From a virus: a stretch of DNA of 53,065 nt. Positions within the stretch are counted from its first letter, which is position 1, and each line of letters opens with the position of its first letter. The notes under the pieces were generated by a model. That model ran no database searches, was not told where the DNA came from, and saw only the letters and a program-made list of their open reading frames with translations. The translations under genes and the position numbers were made by a program. Below, piece by piece: positions 22,402-29,685 of the stretch. The stretch spans positions 1 to 53,065 of IMG/VR virus record IMGVR_UViG_3300031999_000029; one strand, given 5' to 3'.

Positions 22402-22638
22402 ATGGTATTCAAAGCGACCCCCGGCGTTCACCGCACTCCGCGCACCCGCGCTCTCGAAATCGGCACGCGTCCCGAAGGCTTCACCGAGCATTTGCCGTAC
22501 AACGCCGCCGCCGGCGTTCCCGAGGCGCAGCCAGGCATGGCACCGGCCGGCACCTACCGCGAGCTGCCAGCACAGGTGACCGACGCCGGAGCCAAGCCGA
22601 TCGAAAATCCGAAACCCTTCAACGTCAGCAAGAGGTAA
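22402..22638 (+). CDS. Small hypothetical protein ending in PKPFNVSKR
   Basis: 78 residues. ATG 22402 is preferred to the in-frame ATG at 22396 because AGGAG (22391-22395) touches the latter and is well spaced from the former. The body is Pro/Ala/Thr-rich and probably extended. Its last 11 residues resemble those of the next gene (EPKPFSVSKK). Likely a virion protein; unproven. Confidence 0.55.
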   Translation: MVFKATPGVHRTPRTRALEIGTRPEGFTEHLPYNAAAGVPEAQPGMAPAGTYRELPAQVTDAGAKPIENPKPFNVSKR

Positions 22639-22642
22639 GCAC

Positions 22643-22831
22643 ATGAGCCATTTGCCAAACTGGAAAGAGATGGGCCCGCCCGTGGTCGGACAGGACGCGA
22701 CTCTGAAAGAGCCGGTCGAGGCGTTCGACAAGAATTACGGGAGCTACAAGCACAGCGACGCCGGCAAGCCGACGAAGGCGATCGCGTCGCTCCCTGCCGA
22801 GCCGAAGCCATTTTCGGTTTCCAAGAAGTAA
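22643..22831 (+). CDS. Small hypothetical protein with VGQD-T-KE-VE motif
   Basis: 62 residues. VGQDATLKEPVEAFDKNYGSYKHS aligns with VGQDKTHKEAVEKYDAECGTYKES in the next gene, showing duplication. Ends PKPFSVSKK like the previous gene. TAAGCAC lies before the ATG; SD weak. Function unknown. Confidence 0.55.
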   Translation: MSHLPNWKEMGPPVVGQDATLKEPVEAFDKNYGSYKHSDAGKPTKAIASLPAEPKPFSVSKK

Positions 22832-22841
22832 GGAGATTCCA

Positions 22842-23048
22842 ATGACGATGAATGATATGAGCGACGTGGGCCAGGACAAGACGCACAAGGAAGCGGTCGA
22901 GAAGTACGACGCCGAGTGCGGCACCTACAAAGAGAGCATCGACACGGTGCCGACCGACGATCGCCTGCCGACCGCGCAGATGCCGAAAGCTCCCGAGAGT
23001 ACGCCGTTTGTGGTGGGTCCGCTGACTCCCGGTGGCCGCGCGGCGTAA
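22842..23048 (+). CDS. Small hypothetical protein, paralogue of the 22643 product
   Basis: 68 residues; AAGGAG precedes the start. Shares VGQD-x-T-x-K-E-x-V-E-x-[FY]-D-x3-G-x-Y-K-x-S with the previous protein and then diverges into a Pro-rich tail. Alternative start: ATG two codons in. Function unknown. Confidence 0.55.
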   Translation: MTMNDMSDVGQDKTHKEAVEKYDAECGTYKESIDTVPTDDRLPTAQMPKAPESTPFVVGPLTPGGRAA

Positions 23049-23072
23049 TAGCCGAAGCGGCAGGAGGGCAGC

Positions 23073-23453
23073 ATGGCCGATCAATTCAAGTTGTCGGGTG
23101 GCTACACGACCACGCCGTTAGACGGCGTGCAGTCGTTCGACCCGAACATCGACGCCGTGATCGACGAGAGCCTCGTGCTCATCAAAAAGAATTTCGAGCA
23201 GATCGATCTGAACGTCGACACTCCGGTGGTCGTGCCGTTCGGCGGCGTGACGAATGCGAACGTCGTTCTGCTGAAAGCCGTTGGCGGCAAAGTGAAAGCT
23301 CGTTTCACGAGCGCCGACGGCACGCAACAGGCGGTGCCGTTCGACACATACCTGATCCTGATGTCTCTCGCCTCGCCGATCACGGCGATTGATCTTGTTC
23401 GCACACCCGCGACGCCGGCGACGGTGCGCGTGTTTCTCGGGGAGAGGGCATAG
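23073..23453 (+). CDS. Putative head structural protein
   Basis: 126 residues; GCAGGAGGGCAGC precedes the ATG. Beta-rich, with VVVPFGGVTNANVVLLKAVG and the end TVRVFLGERA. Position before the capsid genes and composition suggest a head decoration or stabilising protein. No family recognised. Confidence 0.55.
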   Translation: MADQFKLSGGYTTTPLDGVQSFDPNIDAVIDESLVLIKKNFEQIDLNVDTPVVVPFGGVTNANVVLLKAVGGKVKARFTSADGTQQAVPFDTYLILMSLASPITAIDLVRTPATPATVRVFLGERA

Positions 23454-23458
23454 AGACG

Positions 23459-23488
23459 TTGCAATTCGTTGTCGATTTCGTGTACCTT
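23459..23488 (+). promoter_or_regulatory. Candidate promoter
   Basis: TTGCAA (23459-23464), 18-base spacer, TACCTT (23483-23488), in the gap before the 23523 gene. Moderate -35, weak -10. Confidence 0.25.
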
Positions 23489-23522
23489 CACCGCATTCCG
23501 TCAAGGAATACAGGAGAACAAA

Positions 23523-23954
23523 ATGCCAGTGACAACCGTAGTGAAAGACACCGTCAAGTCCGTGCTCGACAAGGGCAACTTGAATCAGGTCGGCGACGCC
23601 CTCGCTCTGGCGAAGCTCGGCACGATCCTGACCCCTACCAAAGTGACGCTGACCGGCTTGACCGGCACCACCCACAACATCACCGATGCTGCTCACGGCG
23701 GCCACCCGGCGATCTTGTCGGTCATCGCCTTGCGCGTCACCGCCGCCACCACCGCCGGCTCCGTCGGCGCGTACGTTGCTGGTGACGCCGGCGCCACCGT
23801 CGTTTCTCCCGCCGCCAGCACAGTCGTTGGCGTCGCCAAGCTCAGTGACGACGGCACGACGCTGACTTTCGCCACCGGCGACGTGACGGCGTTCGTGATC
23901 GAGTACGTTCCGCGAGCGGCTGTCGACATGACTGCCCCGTTCGCGCGCTCGTAA
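23523..23954 (+). CDS. Putative head decoration protein
   Basis: 143 residues; TACAGGAGAAC precedes the ATG. The product is Thr/Ala/Val/Gly-rich and beta-prone (VTLTGLTGTTHNITDAAHGG, AVDMTAPFARS). It resembles highly expressed decoration or fibre-like proteins. Its own leader region (a 69-base gap with promoter-like sequence) also fits high expression. The family is not identified. Confidence 0.5.
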   Translation: MPVTTVVKDTVKSVLDKGNLNQVGDALALAKLGTILTPTKVTLTGLTGTTHNITDAAHGGHPAILSVIALRVTAATTAGSVGAYVAGDAGATVVSPAASTVVGVAKLSDDGTTLTFATGDVTAFVIEYVPRAAVDMTAPFARS

Positions 23955-23977
23955 TAGTGCAGGACAGTGCAACGTAG

Positions 23978-24001
23978 CGAGGTCGGGGAATCTCGACCTC
24001 G
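23978..24001 (+). terminator. Hairpin in the gap before the scaffold gene
   Basis: CGAGGTCG (23978-23985) and CGACCTCG (23994-24001) form a perfect 8-bp stem with an 8-base loop, 24 bases after the previous stop. No T-run follows, so it may be a weak terminator, an mRNA 3' end stabiliser or a processing site. The rest of the 23955-24123 gap shows nothing else clear. Confidence 0.4.
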
Positions 24002-24123
24002 TGAATTTCAGCACGTCCCGACGGTGCGTCTTTCGGCGCCCGGCGTGATCTGTCGCCAACGTGTACGACGGCGGTGAATCAGTCGGAGACCGGATGGGTA
24101 TCGCAAGGGGCTAAGAGGAAGCA

Positions 24124-25065
24124 ATGCCGGACAACGTGCAGGTAGAGAACCAAGGAACAGGGACACCAGGAACAGGACAAGGGGCGGTAAACCAAGGGGC
24201 ACCAAATCCCCAAGCCGCACCGCAGAATCCACCGGCGGCTGCCGGAGGCGACAACGGCGGAACCGCGAACGCGGCTCCCGCGACGTCGCAATCGAACATC
24301 GGAAAGGTTGGCGGCGGCAAAAACCTCGTCATCCCCGAGCACAGCATGAAGCGCATCAAAGAAGAGCACTTCACGAAGGGGAAGAAAGAGGCATTGTCGG
24401 CGTTGGCGAAAGAGCTTGGCTACTCTTCACCGGAAGAGATGCAAGGGGCTCTCAAAGCCGTCCGCGCGAAAGGCGGATCGACCCGTTCTGATAACGGCGA
24501 CGGAGAACCCAAGCCGAATCAGAATCCGCAGAATCAGCCGAACGGCGGGAAGAATGCTCAACAGGCGAAGGGCAACAACTCGAACGTCGACAGACGCTCG
24601 TGGGAGAAGCTCGACAAAGAGCAGAAGCGGTGGGGCGAAGAGCGGGATCAACTCCTGAAGCAGATCCGATCGGAATCGTCTCGGCGGAAAGAGTTGCAGC
24701 AAGCGCTCGACGCGAAAGAGGCGGAAATGGCGTTGCGCGAGACCGCAGTGATCTCGGGCGTCAAAGACGTCGACTACGCGATTCGTTTGCTCACTCGTCA
24801 CTTGGACGGGAAAACCGAAAAGGAGCTTGCCACGTTCGACGAGAGCAAGTTCTTCGGAGAGCTGCGGACTTCCCACCCGTACCTGTTCGGTGAGGTTGTG
24901 AAGGCGGCAAACACTGGCACCGGCACGAACGGAAACCCGCCCGCGCCGAAGCCGGGAGCTGCCGCAGGCGCAGCCGCAGCCGGCGGACAAGCGGACGCGA
25001 AGAAAATGTCGCGCGAGGAATTCCTCGCTCACATCGCCAAGCGCGGTTTGAGCGTCGGACCGTAG
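24124..25065 (+). CDS. Capsid scaffolding protein
   Basis: 313 residues, directly before the major capsid gene. It has the usual make-up: Gly/Asn/Pro/Gln-rich N-terminus (1-65), a helical part with LGYSSPEEMQGALKAV (99-114), a second disordered stretch, a strong coiled coil (RRSWEKLDKEQKRWGEERDQ onward, about 155-205), a Gly/Ala-rich linker and a short C-terminal helix (MSREEFLAHIAKRG). Scaffolds guide prohead assembly and leave or are cut. No capsid protease was found in the window. AAGAGGAAGC precedes the ATG. Confidence 0.72.
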   Translation: MPDNVQVENQGTGTPGTGQGAVNQGAPNPQAAPQNPPAAAGGDNGGTANAAPATSQSNIGKVGGGKNLVIPEHSMKRIKEEHFTKGKKEALSALAKELGYSSPEEMQGALKAVRAKGGSTRSDNGDGEPKPNQNPQNQPNGGKNAQQAKGNNSNVDRRSWEKLDKEQKRWGEERDQLLKQIRSESSRRKELQQALDAKEAEMALRETAVISGVKDVDYAIRLLTRHLDGKTEKELATFDESKFFGELRTSHPYLFGEVVKAANTGTGTNGNPPAPKPGAAAGAAAAGGQADAKKMSREEFLAHIAKRGLSVGP

Positions 25066-25093
25066 CGCGATCTTCGATTCGTGCTTCTCTTGC

Positions 25094-25123
25094 TTGACGG
25101 CCGCACCCTTTTAGCCGTATCAC
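25094..25123 (+). promoter_or_regulatory. Candidate promoter for the major capsid gene
   Basis: TTGACG (25094-25099), 18-base spacer, TATCAC (25118-25123), 45 bases before the capsid ATG. A separate promoter for the most abundant virion protein makes sense. The 103-base gap contains nothing else clear. Confidence 0.35.
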
Positions 25124-25168
25124 TTAACGTGTACCGCAAAAGCGGCCAAACCAAAGTAGGAGATCACG

Positions 25169-26572
25169 ATGCCTGATTTTTCAACGATTTTGATGGCTCC
25201 GGACATCCGAGCGCTCACTCAAGAAAACATTCTGGAGCGCGCCTTTCACGACGCACTCTATCCACGGAACCTGTTCCGTGGTGAGGCCATGCCGCAACTG
25301 TGGCCCAACAACGTCGGCGACACGATGGTGTTCACCGGCACCGGTCTTCTGAAGACGAAGCAGAAGGCGCTCGTGCCCGGCACCGATCCGACCCCGAGTC
25401 AGTTCCAGTATGAGCAGTGGACGGCTCAGTTGCAGCAATACGCGGACGCGATCGACACGCACATGCCGTCGAGCATCACCGCGATCGCTTCGCTGTTTCT
25501 CCGCAACGCGCAGCAACTCGGCCTCGGCGCCGCGCAGACGCTCAACCGCATCTCGCGCAACAAGATGTACAACGCGGCTCTCTCCGGCTCGACCGTCGCG
25601 GACGGCGGCCCGCAGAGCGGCACGACCCTTCGGGTCAAGCGGCTGAACGGCTTCACCCGCGCCCGCCGGCCGGATCTTCCGCTCGGCAGTGCGGTGCGTT
25701 TCGACACCGTGTCGCCGAACAACAAGTTGGCGATCCGGGTGTTCGACAACGGCGCTGACGCGGCGTTCAACGTGATCGGCTTCTCGGCCGACACCGCCGG
25801 CGACGAGGCGGGCCCCGGCACCTTGACTCTGGAATCCGCGATGACGGCAGTGGCCGCTCGCGCCTATGTGGTCGCAAACGACCGCACCGTTCTGGTGCGT
25901 GTCGGCGGCGGCCTCAAGGTCGACGATGTCGGCTCCGGTGACAAGTTCACCCTGGCGGACATCCGATCGGCAGTGGCGCGGCTCTGGTCGCAGAACGTGC
26001 CGGAGCAAGCCGACGGTCGCTTCCACTGTCACATCGATCCGATCAGCCAGGCTCAGATTTTCGCCGACGATCAGTTCGCTCGGCTGCTGACCTCGTTGCC
26101 GGATTTTTTCATGTACCGGCAATTCGCCATCGGTGAGCTGCTCGGCACCGTGTTTTTCCGCAACTCCGAGTGCCCCGGCCCGGACACCGTCGAAGGCGGT
26201 CTCACGGCGTCGTACTCGCAGGACGATCCGTTCGCCGGCGAGCTTTACAACGACGGCACCACGAGCGGCGTGAAGATTCATCGTCCGCTGTTCGTCGCGC
26301 AAGGTCTACTCATGGAATACTACCAGGATCTTTCCGGCCTCATCACCGAGGCGGGGATCACGGGTGCCGTGGGCGAGCCCAAGGTGACGAACAACGGCAT
26401 CGAGATTTACAGCGATCGGATCCAGCTCATCATCCGTTCGCCGCTCAACCGGTTGCAGGACATGGTCAGTACCGCGTGGAAGTTCATCGGTGACTGGCCC
26501 ATCCGAACCGACAGCGTGACGGGCGACGCCGCCAGGATCAAGCGCGCTCTGATCGTCGAGCACGGAGAGTAG
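25169..26572 (+). CDS. Major capsid protein
   Basis: 467 residues after a scaffold gene and behind GTAGGAGAT. The order scaffold - this gene - connectors fixes the call. The sequence is mixed alpha/beta, with a long helical segment (SSITAIASLFLRNAQQLGLG, about 100-119) compatible with an HK97-fold spine helix and a C-terminal region VSTAWKFIGDWPIRTD. I do not recognise a named family, and no cleavage site is evident. It forms the icosahedral shell. Confidence 0.8.
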   Translation: MPDFSTILMAPDIRALTQENILERAFHDALYPRNLFRGEAMPQLWPNNVGDTMVFTGTGLLKTKQKALVPGTDPTPSQFQYEQWTAQLQQYADAIDTHMPSSITAIASLFLRNAQQLGLGAAQTLNRISRNKMYNAALSGSTVADGGPQSGTTLRVKRLNGFTRARRPDLPLGSAVRFDTVSPNNKLAIRVFDNGADAAFNVIGFSADTAGDEAGPGTLTLESAMTAVAARAYVVANDRTVLVRVGGGLKVDDVGSGDKFTLADIRSAVARLWSQNVPEQADGRFHCHIDPISQAQIFADDQFARLLTSLPDFFMYRQFAIGELLGTVFFRNSECPGPDTVEGGLTASYSQDDPFAGELYNDGTTSGVKIHRPLFVAQGLLMEYYQDLSGLITEAGITGAVGEPKVTNNGIEIYSDRIQLIIRSPLNRLQDMVSTAWKFIGDWPIRTDSVTGDAARIKRALIVEHGE

Positions 26573-27133
26573 TGATCAATCCTCTTTCGCCCCCCGTCGC
26601 CCTCGGGCGGCGGGGGTGCGAGGGGCGAATGGATCAGGGGTTTTCAAGTTGCTCTCCTTGTGGGAGCATTTCGAGCTGCGAGATACCTTCGGGGATCTCT
26701 TTCGATTCGCACTGGCGTGTTGAATCGGCGGCTCAACCGCTCGCTACTGTCTTCGGACGGTTACGCCAACGAGCGGGGTTTCGCCACTCTTTGTTTCGGC
26801 TCGTGCGTTCCCTTGTTCTGACACTCTTCGGTCAAGAGTTGACGACGTTCGGGAACCTTGTTGCCGAAAGACCTTCGGGTTTGAGTGGCGTGGTATTTGC
26901 GCAAACCCTGGCTTACGCCACGGAACCGCGCAGAGTTTTGGCAGCCAGTCTGATGTGTCCGGCTGTGCCGGGGATACACGGATGACTCGGGGCCTTGTGT
27001 TGTCGGTCTTCGGACCGATCGCCTGGAGTGGGACACGAGATTGACGGGCAACTTCCCAACGGTCGGGATAATGATCGGTGCCCATCTAATTTGTGTCTCA
27101 CTCCGCTGCCTTTTAATCGCATAGGAGGATGCC
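26573..27133 (+). ncRNA. Candidate large structured RNA between capsid and connector genes
   Basis: About 560 bases with no credible gene but many helices. TTCGCCCC/GGGGCGAA (26586/26622) encloses an 8-bp stem (26594-26613). GAGAT...ATCTC with UUCG loop lies at 26680-26699. CCGCTCG/CGAGCGG (26737/26770) encloses a 6-bp UUCG hairpin (26746-26761). ACTCTT/AAGAGT is at 26823-26839. A UUCG hairpin is at 26869-26882. GTGGCGT/ACGCCAC is at 26885-26921. CCGGC/GCCGG inside GTGT/ACAC is at 26955-26979. TCGGTC-UUCG-GACCGA is at 27003-27018. A 12-bp helix with one G-U joins 27025-27036 and 27093-27104. Large ornate RNAs (GOLLD, ROOL) occur in phages; whether this belongs to one is unknown. It may be a separate transcript or part of the capsid mRNA. 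Confidence 0.7.
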
Positions 27134-27472
27134 ATGGCCAGGAAAGTGAATCCGCAACTCAGCATCAAGCCGATACCGATGTCGAGCGAAAACTCGAAGC
27201 CCACGGATCCGGGCGTGAAGGCGGCGGCTCCGGCCGCTCCAGAAGTTGCTCCGGCCGCTCCCGAAGCTGCCCCGGTTGCCCCGGCCGCTCCGGCGGCGGC
27301 GCCTGTGGCCGAGAAACCGGCGAGCCGGTATCGGGTCAAGACGCAAAAGTCGTTCTCGTTGCACGGACAGATCGTGACCTGGCACGTAGGCGACGTCGTC
27401 GAGGTGTCGAGCTACGGTCTCGACGGGATCAAGCGCGCAATCGACGCGGGCGTGGAGCTGGAGAAGTTCTAA
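27134..27472 (+). CDS. Small head-region protein with Ala/Pro linker
   Basis: 112 residues; ATAGGAGGATGCC precedes the ATG. Residues 30-62 are an Ala/Pro/Val repeat (AAPEVAPAAPEAAP). The C-terminal 50 residues form a compact domain (YRVKTQKSFSLHGQIVTWHVG to the final VELEKF), beta-rich. Possibly a head-tail connector or decoration protein. The Ala-Pro stretch is repeat-like at DNA level (GCTCCGGCCGCTCC variants). Confidence 0.6.
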   Translation: MARKVNPQLSIKPIPMSSENSKPTDPGVKAAAPAAPEVAPAAPEAAPVAPAAPAAAPVAEKPASRYRVKTQKSFSLHGQIVTWHVGDVVEVSSYGLDGIKRAIDAGVELEKF

Positions 27473-27877
27473 ATGCCGCTAGATGCCAGAGAGAAAGAGC
27501 GGGTGCGGTATCATCTCGGCTACCTAGCCGTGCAGCCAGCCGCTTCACTCTCGTTCGGCATACCCCGTCCGTTGCAAACGATCTTTCTTGTCGATTCGGC
27601 GATGTCGTATCTTATCGAGGACGCCGTCGATCGCGTGCGTCGCGTGCTCAAGATCATGGACGATCTGGAGCTGAAGTTGATTGATTCTCAGGATCGTCTC
27701 GCTGCCATACAGCTCGACTCACTCAAGTTGCGAGAGAACGAGCCGGATCAGCTCGAAAAGGAATATGCGCGTTGGGGCTTTCGTCTTGCCGATATTCTCG
27801 GCGTGCCTGTTTACCCCTACTCGACGCGCTACCGAGTCGCCATGGGCGTGCGCTCCGGGTCGATCCCGGTGAGGTAG
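27473..27877 (+). CDS. Head-tail connector / adaptor-like protein
   Basis: 134 residues, ATG right after the previous stop. Starts MPLDAREKERVRYHLGYLAV and is helical (DSAMSYLIEDAVDRVRRVLK...), ending RLADILGVPVYPYSTRYR. From memory, 'R.HLGY' proteins of this size precede tail completion genes in several prophages and act as head completion adaptors. Gene order supports it. Confidence 0.6.
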   Translation: MPLDAREKERVRYHLGYLAVQPAASLSFGIPRPLQTIFLVDSAMSYLIEDAVDRVRRVLKIMDDLELKLIDSQDRLAAIQLDSLKLRENEPDQLEKEYARWGFRLADILGVPVYPYSTRYRVAMGVRSGSIPVR

Positions 27878-27883
27878 CCTGTC

Positions 27884-28411
27884 GTGGCAACCAAGTTCAC
27901 CGATCTCACCGCGAAGCAAATCACCGCGACGCTGGCGCAACGGCTGATTCCAGTAGCCGATCGCGTGCGCGATCTTTTCACTCGCTTCGGAATGCGGCCC
28001 TATAAGATCCGCATCGTGCGCGTGAGGTGGAGCGACGGGTCGCGCGGAGTCGGAACGCCGATTGTCGAAAACACTCTCGACTTGTTGCCGACGCCGCTGG
28101 TGCAAGACTTGACCACGTTGACGGAGATCGTGCAGCCGGTCGGGCTCGACGAGGTCGGCAGCATTCTCGTGTCGGAAATCAGCGGACGATTCACCGACAA
28201 CGATCTTCGCTTCTTGTCGGCTGACGGGCGCCCCCCGGATCCGGACGTCGAAGTGTACTACGAGATCGAATTTCCGAAGCTCGACGGCACGAGCGACAAG
28301 CGGCGCTTCTTTCTTCGTTCGGCGCCGCACTACGCCGCCGGTCGTTTCATGTGGCAGTTGCGTTTAGAGAAGGCTCACGAAGATCGGGCGCGCAACGGGG
28401 ATCCCGAGTGA
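27884..28411 (+). CDS. Head completion / neck protein (GTG start)
   Basis: 175 residues. Mixed alpha/beta with many Asp/Arg; contains GMRPYKIRIVRVRWSDGSRG and VQPVGLDEVGSILVSEISGRF. Lies between adaptor and tail completion genes; a neck or stopper protein is likely from order alone. Its stop overlaps the next ATG by one base. Confidence 0.55.
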   Translation: MATKFTDLTAKQITATLAQRLIPVADRVRDLFTRFGMRPYKIRIVRVRWSDGSRGVGTPIVENTLDLLPTPLVQDLTTLTEIVQPVGLDEVGSILVSEISGRFTDNDLRFLSADGRPPDPDVEVYYEIEFPKLDGTSDKRRFFLRSAPHYAAGRFMWQLRLEKAHEDRARNGDPE

Positions 28412-28935
28412 TGGCGACCATTACCGTCAACATGACTCTGGAGCAGTGGCAGGCGTACATGCGTGACCTGGGGAAAAATTTCGTTCCGATGGCAGTGCGC
28501 GGGGTGCAATCGGGAACCCTTCGGTGTGTGAAAGTCATGCAGGACCGTACGAAAGAGGCGCCACCCGCGAGCGAGCGCGGGAAAACAGGGGCTTTCAACT
28601 ATGGTCGATACCACGCGTCATGGCGATCGAACCCGCTGCCGAACGGCGCCGAGGTTCGTAACGACGCTCCCTATTCGTCCGTGATCGAGTACGGACGTCG
28701 GCCCGCCGCTGTGAGTCGGCAGGGTAAAGTCAGTCTCGAACGATGGGCGCAACGAAAGCTCGGGTTGAATGCCGTGCAAGCGAAAGACGCCGCGTGGGCC
28801 ATCGCGCAGACGTTGAAAACCCGACCATTGCGGGCGCGCAAAGTGATGTCGGGCGGGTTGGATCAGATGGTCAAGATCGTGAATGACGAGGTCGATGCCG
28901 AGATGCAAAGGGCGCTCGGGAGGAAGCCTAAATGA
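28411..28935 (+). CDS. HK97 gp10-like tail completion protein
   Basis: 174 residues. Features of the gp10 family: N-terminal helix (MTLEQWQAYMRDLG), then VMQDRTKEAPP, TGAFNYGRYHASW and NDAPYSSVIEYGRRP (about 89-103), where a 'YA..VE.G.RP' pattern is diagnostic, and a C-terminal helix. These proteins form the head-tail interface. ATG overlaps the previous stop (TGATG). Confidence 0.75.
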   Translation: MATITVNMTLEQWQAYMRDLGKNFVPMAVRGVQSGTLRCVKVMQDRTKEAPPASERGKTGAFNYGRYHASWRSNPLPNGAEVRNDAPYSSVIEYGRRPAAVSRQGKVSLERWAQRKLGLNAVQAKDAAWAIAQTLKTRPLRARKVMSGGLDQMVKIVNDEVDAEMQRALGRKPK

Positions 28936-29621
28936 GCGACGGGGCACAGGTGCGCGCCACGCTTGTCACCTCTTCCGAGGCGGCGCCGACTGTCACGGAC
29001 GTGCGCGAAACCGATGTTCGCACGGCGTTGACGCGAGGGCTCGCCGACTATCTCACCACGTCCGTCTTTCGTGCCCCCGGAGGGCGAGAGATCCGTTTCA
29101 AGAAAGTGTTGTCGACGTGGGCCGAGCCGGAAGATCCGGCGGCGTATCCGGCGGCGGTTGTCTACTCTCCCGAGCCGGGGTTGTACGACGCTAGCCGTTT
29201 GACGCCGTCGATGCCGAACGCTCGGAATCGGATCGGCACCTCGAATTTCTATCTCGTGAGTTCGTGCGAGTTCGTCATCGATCTCCGCGTGGAGATTTGG
29301 GCGAACGATCCAAAAGAGCGCATGGAGATCGTCGCCGGGCTGGAGCGATCCCTTAGTCCGGTCGACTTCATGTATGGGTTCAAGGTTTTGTTGCCGTACT
29401 ACTACGGGCAGCTTGCCGTCTTCGAGCCGAAGTCGATGCAGTATATCGACTCGGAAGAGGACGCGATGCGCCGCTACCGCCGTGCGGTTTTCGTCATCAC
29501 CGGCCAGTTGCCCGTCGGGAACGTGTTCGAGTATCCGATCGCCAAGCCCAAGGTACTCTTGGACGAGGTCGGTCCGGATGTGGTAATTACAGGACCGAAT
29601 GTTGTGGTGCAGGATTGCTAG
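28932..29621 (+). CDS. Tail terminator-like protein
   Basis: 229 residues. Beta-rich middle with VIDLRVEIWANDPKERMEIVAGLERSL-like alternation (about 115-140), as in tail terminator proteins, where an IWA..... strand precedes a helix. Position directly before the sheath agrees. Length is above the usual 150-180 residues because of an N-terminal Thr/Val-rich stretch. A neck protein is the alternative. Confidence 0.58.
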   Translation: MSDGAQVRATLVTSSEAAPTVTDVRETDVRTALTRGLADYLTTSVFRAPGGREIRFKKVLSTWAEPEDPAAYPAAVVYSPEPGLYDASRLTPSMPNARNRIGTSNFYLVSSCEFVIDLRVEIWANDPKERMEIVAGLERSLSPVDFMYGFKVLLPYYYGQLAVFEPKSMQYIDSEEDAMRRYRRAVFVITGQLPVGNVFEYPIAKPKVLLDEVGPDVVITGPNVVVQDC

Positions 29622-29685
29622 AATCTTTGGAAAAACGTACACTGCCGTTGCCGAATCGGTAGGTTCAAAACTGTAGGAGGCCGTC

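Noticed and set aside
24124-25065. Capsid maturation protease in the scaffold gene
   Set aside because: No Ser/His/Asp or ClpP-like motif is visible; the sequence is low-complexity and coiled coil, typical of a scaffold only.
26586-26629. Simple terminator for the capsid gene
   Set aside because: The hairpin is strong but no T-run follows, and it is only the first of many helices; it is treated as part of the RNA candidate.
26572-26985. 137-residue + frame after the capsid gene
   Set aside because: Starts on a GTG overlapping the capsid stop without SD, has Ser/Arg/Leu/Cys-rich composition unlike neighbours, and covers strong hairpins. A structured RNA explains the stretch better.
26761-27339. 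192-residue - strand frame
   Set aside because: Half of it is the antisense of the Ala/Pro repeat of the 27134 gene; the rest opposes the structured region. No SD or family likeness.
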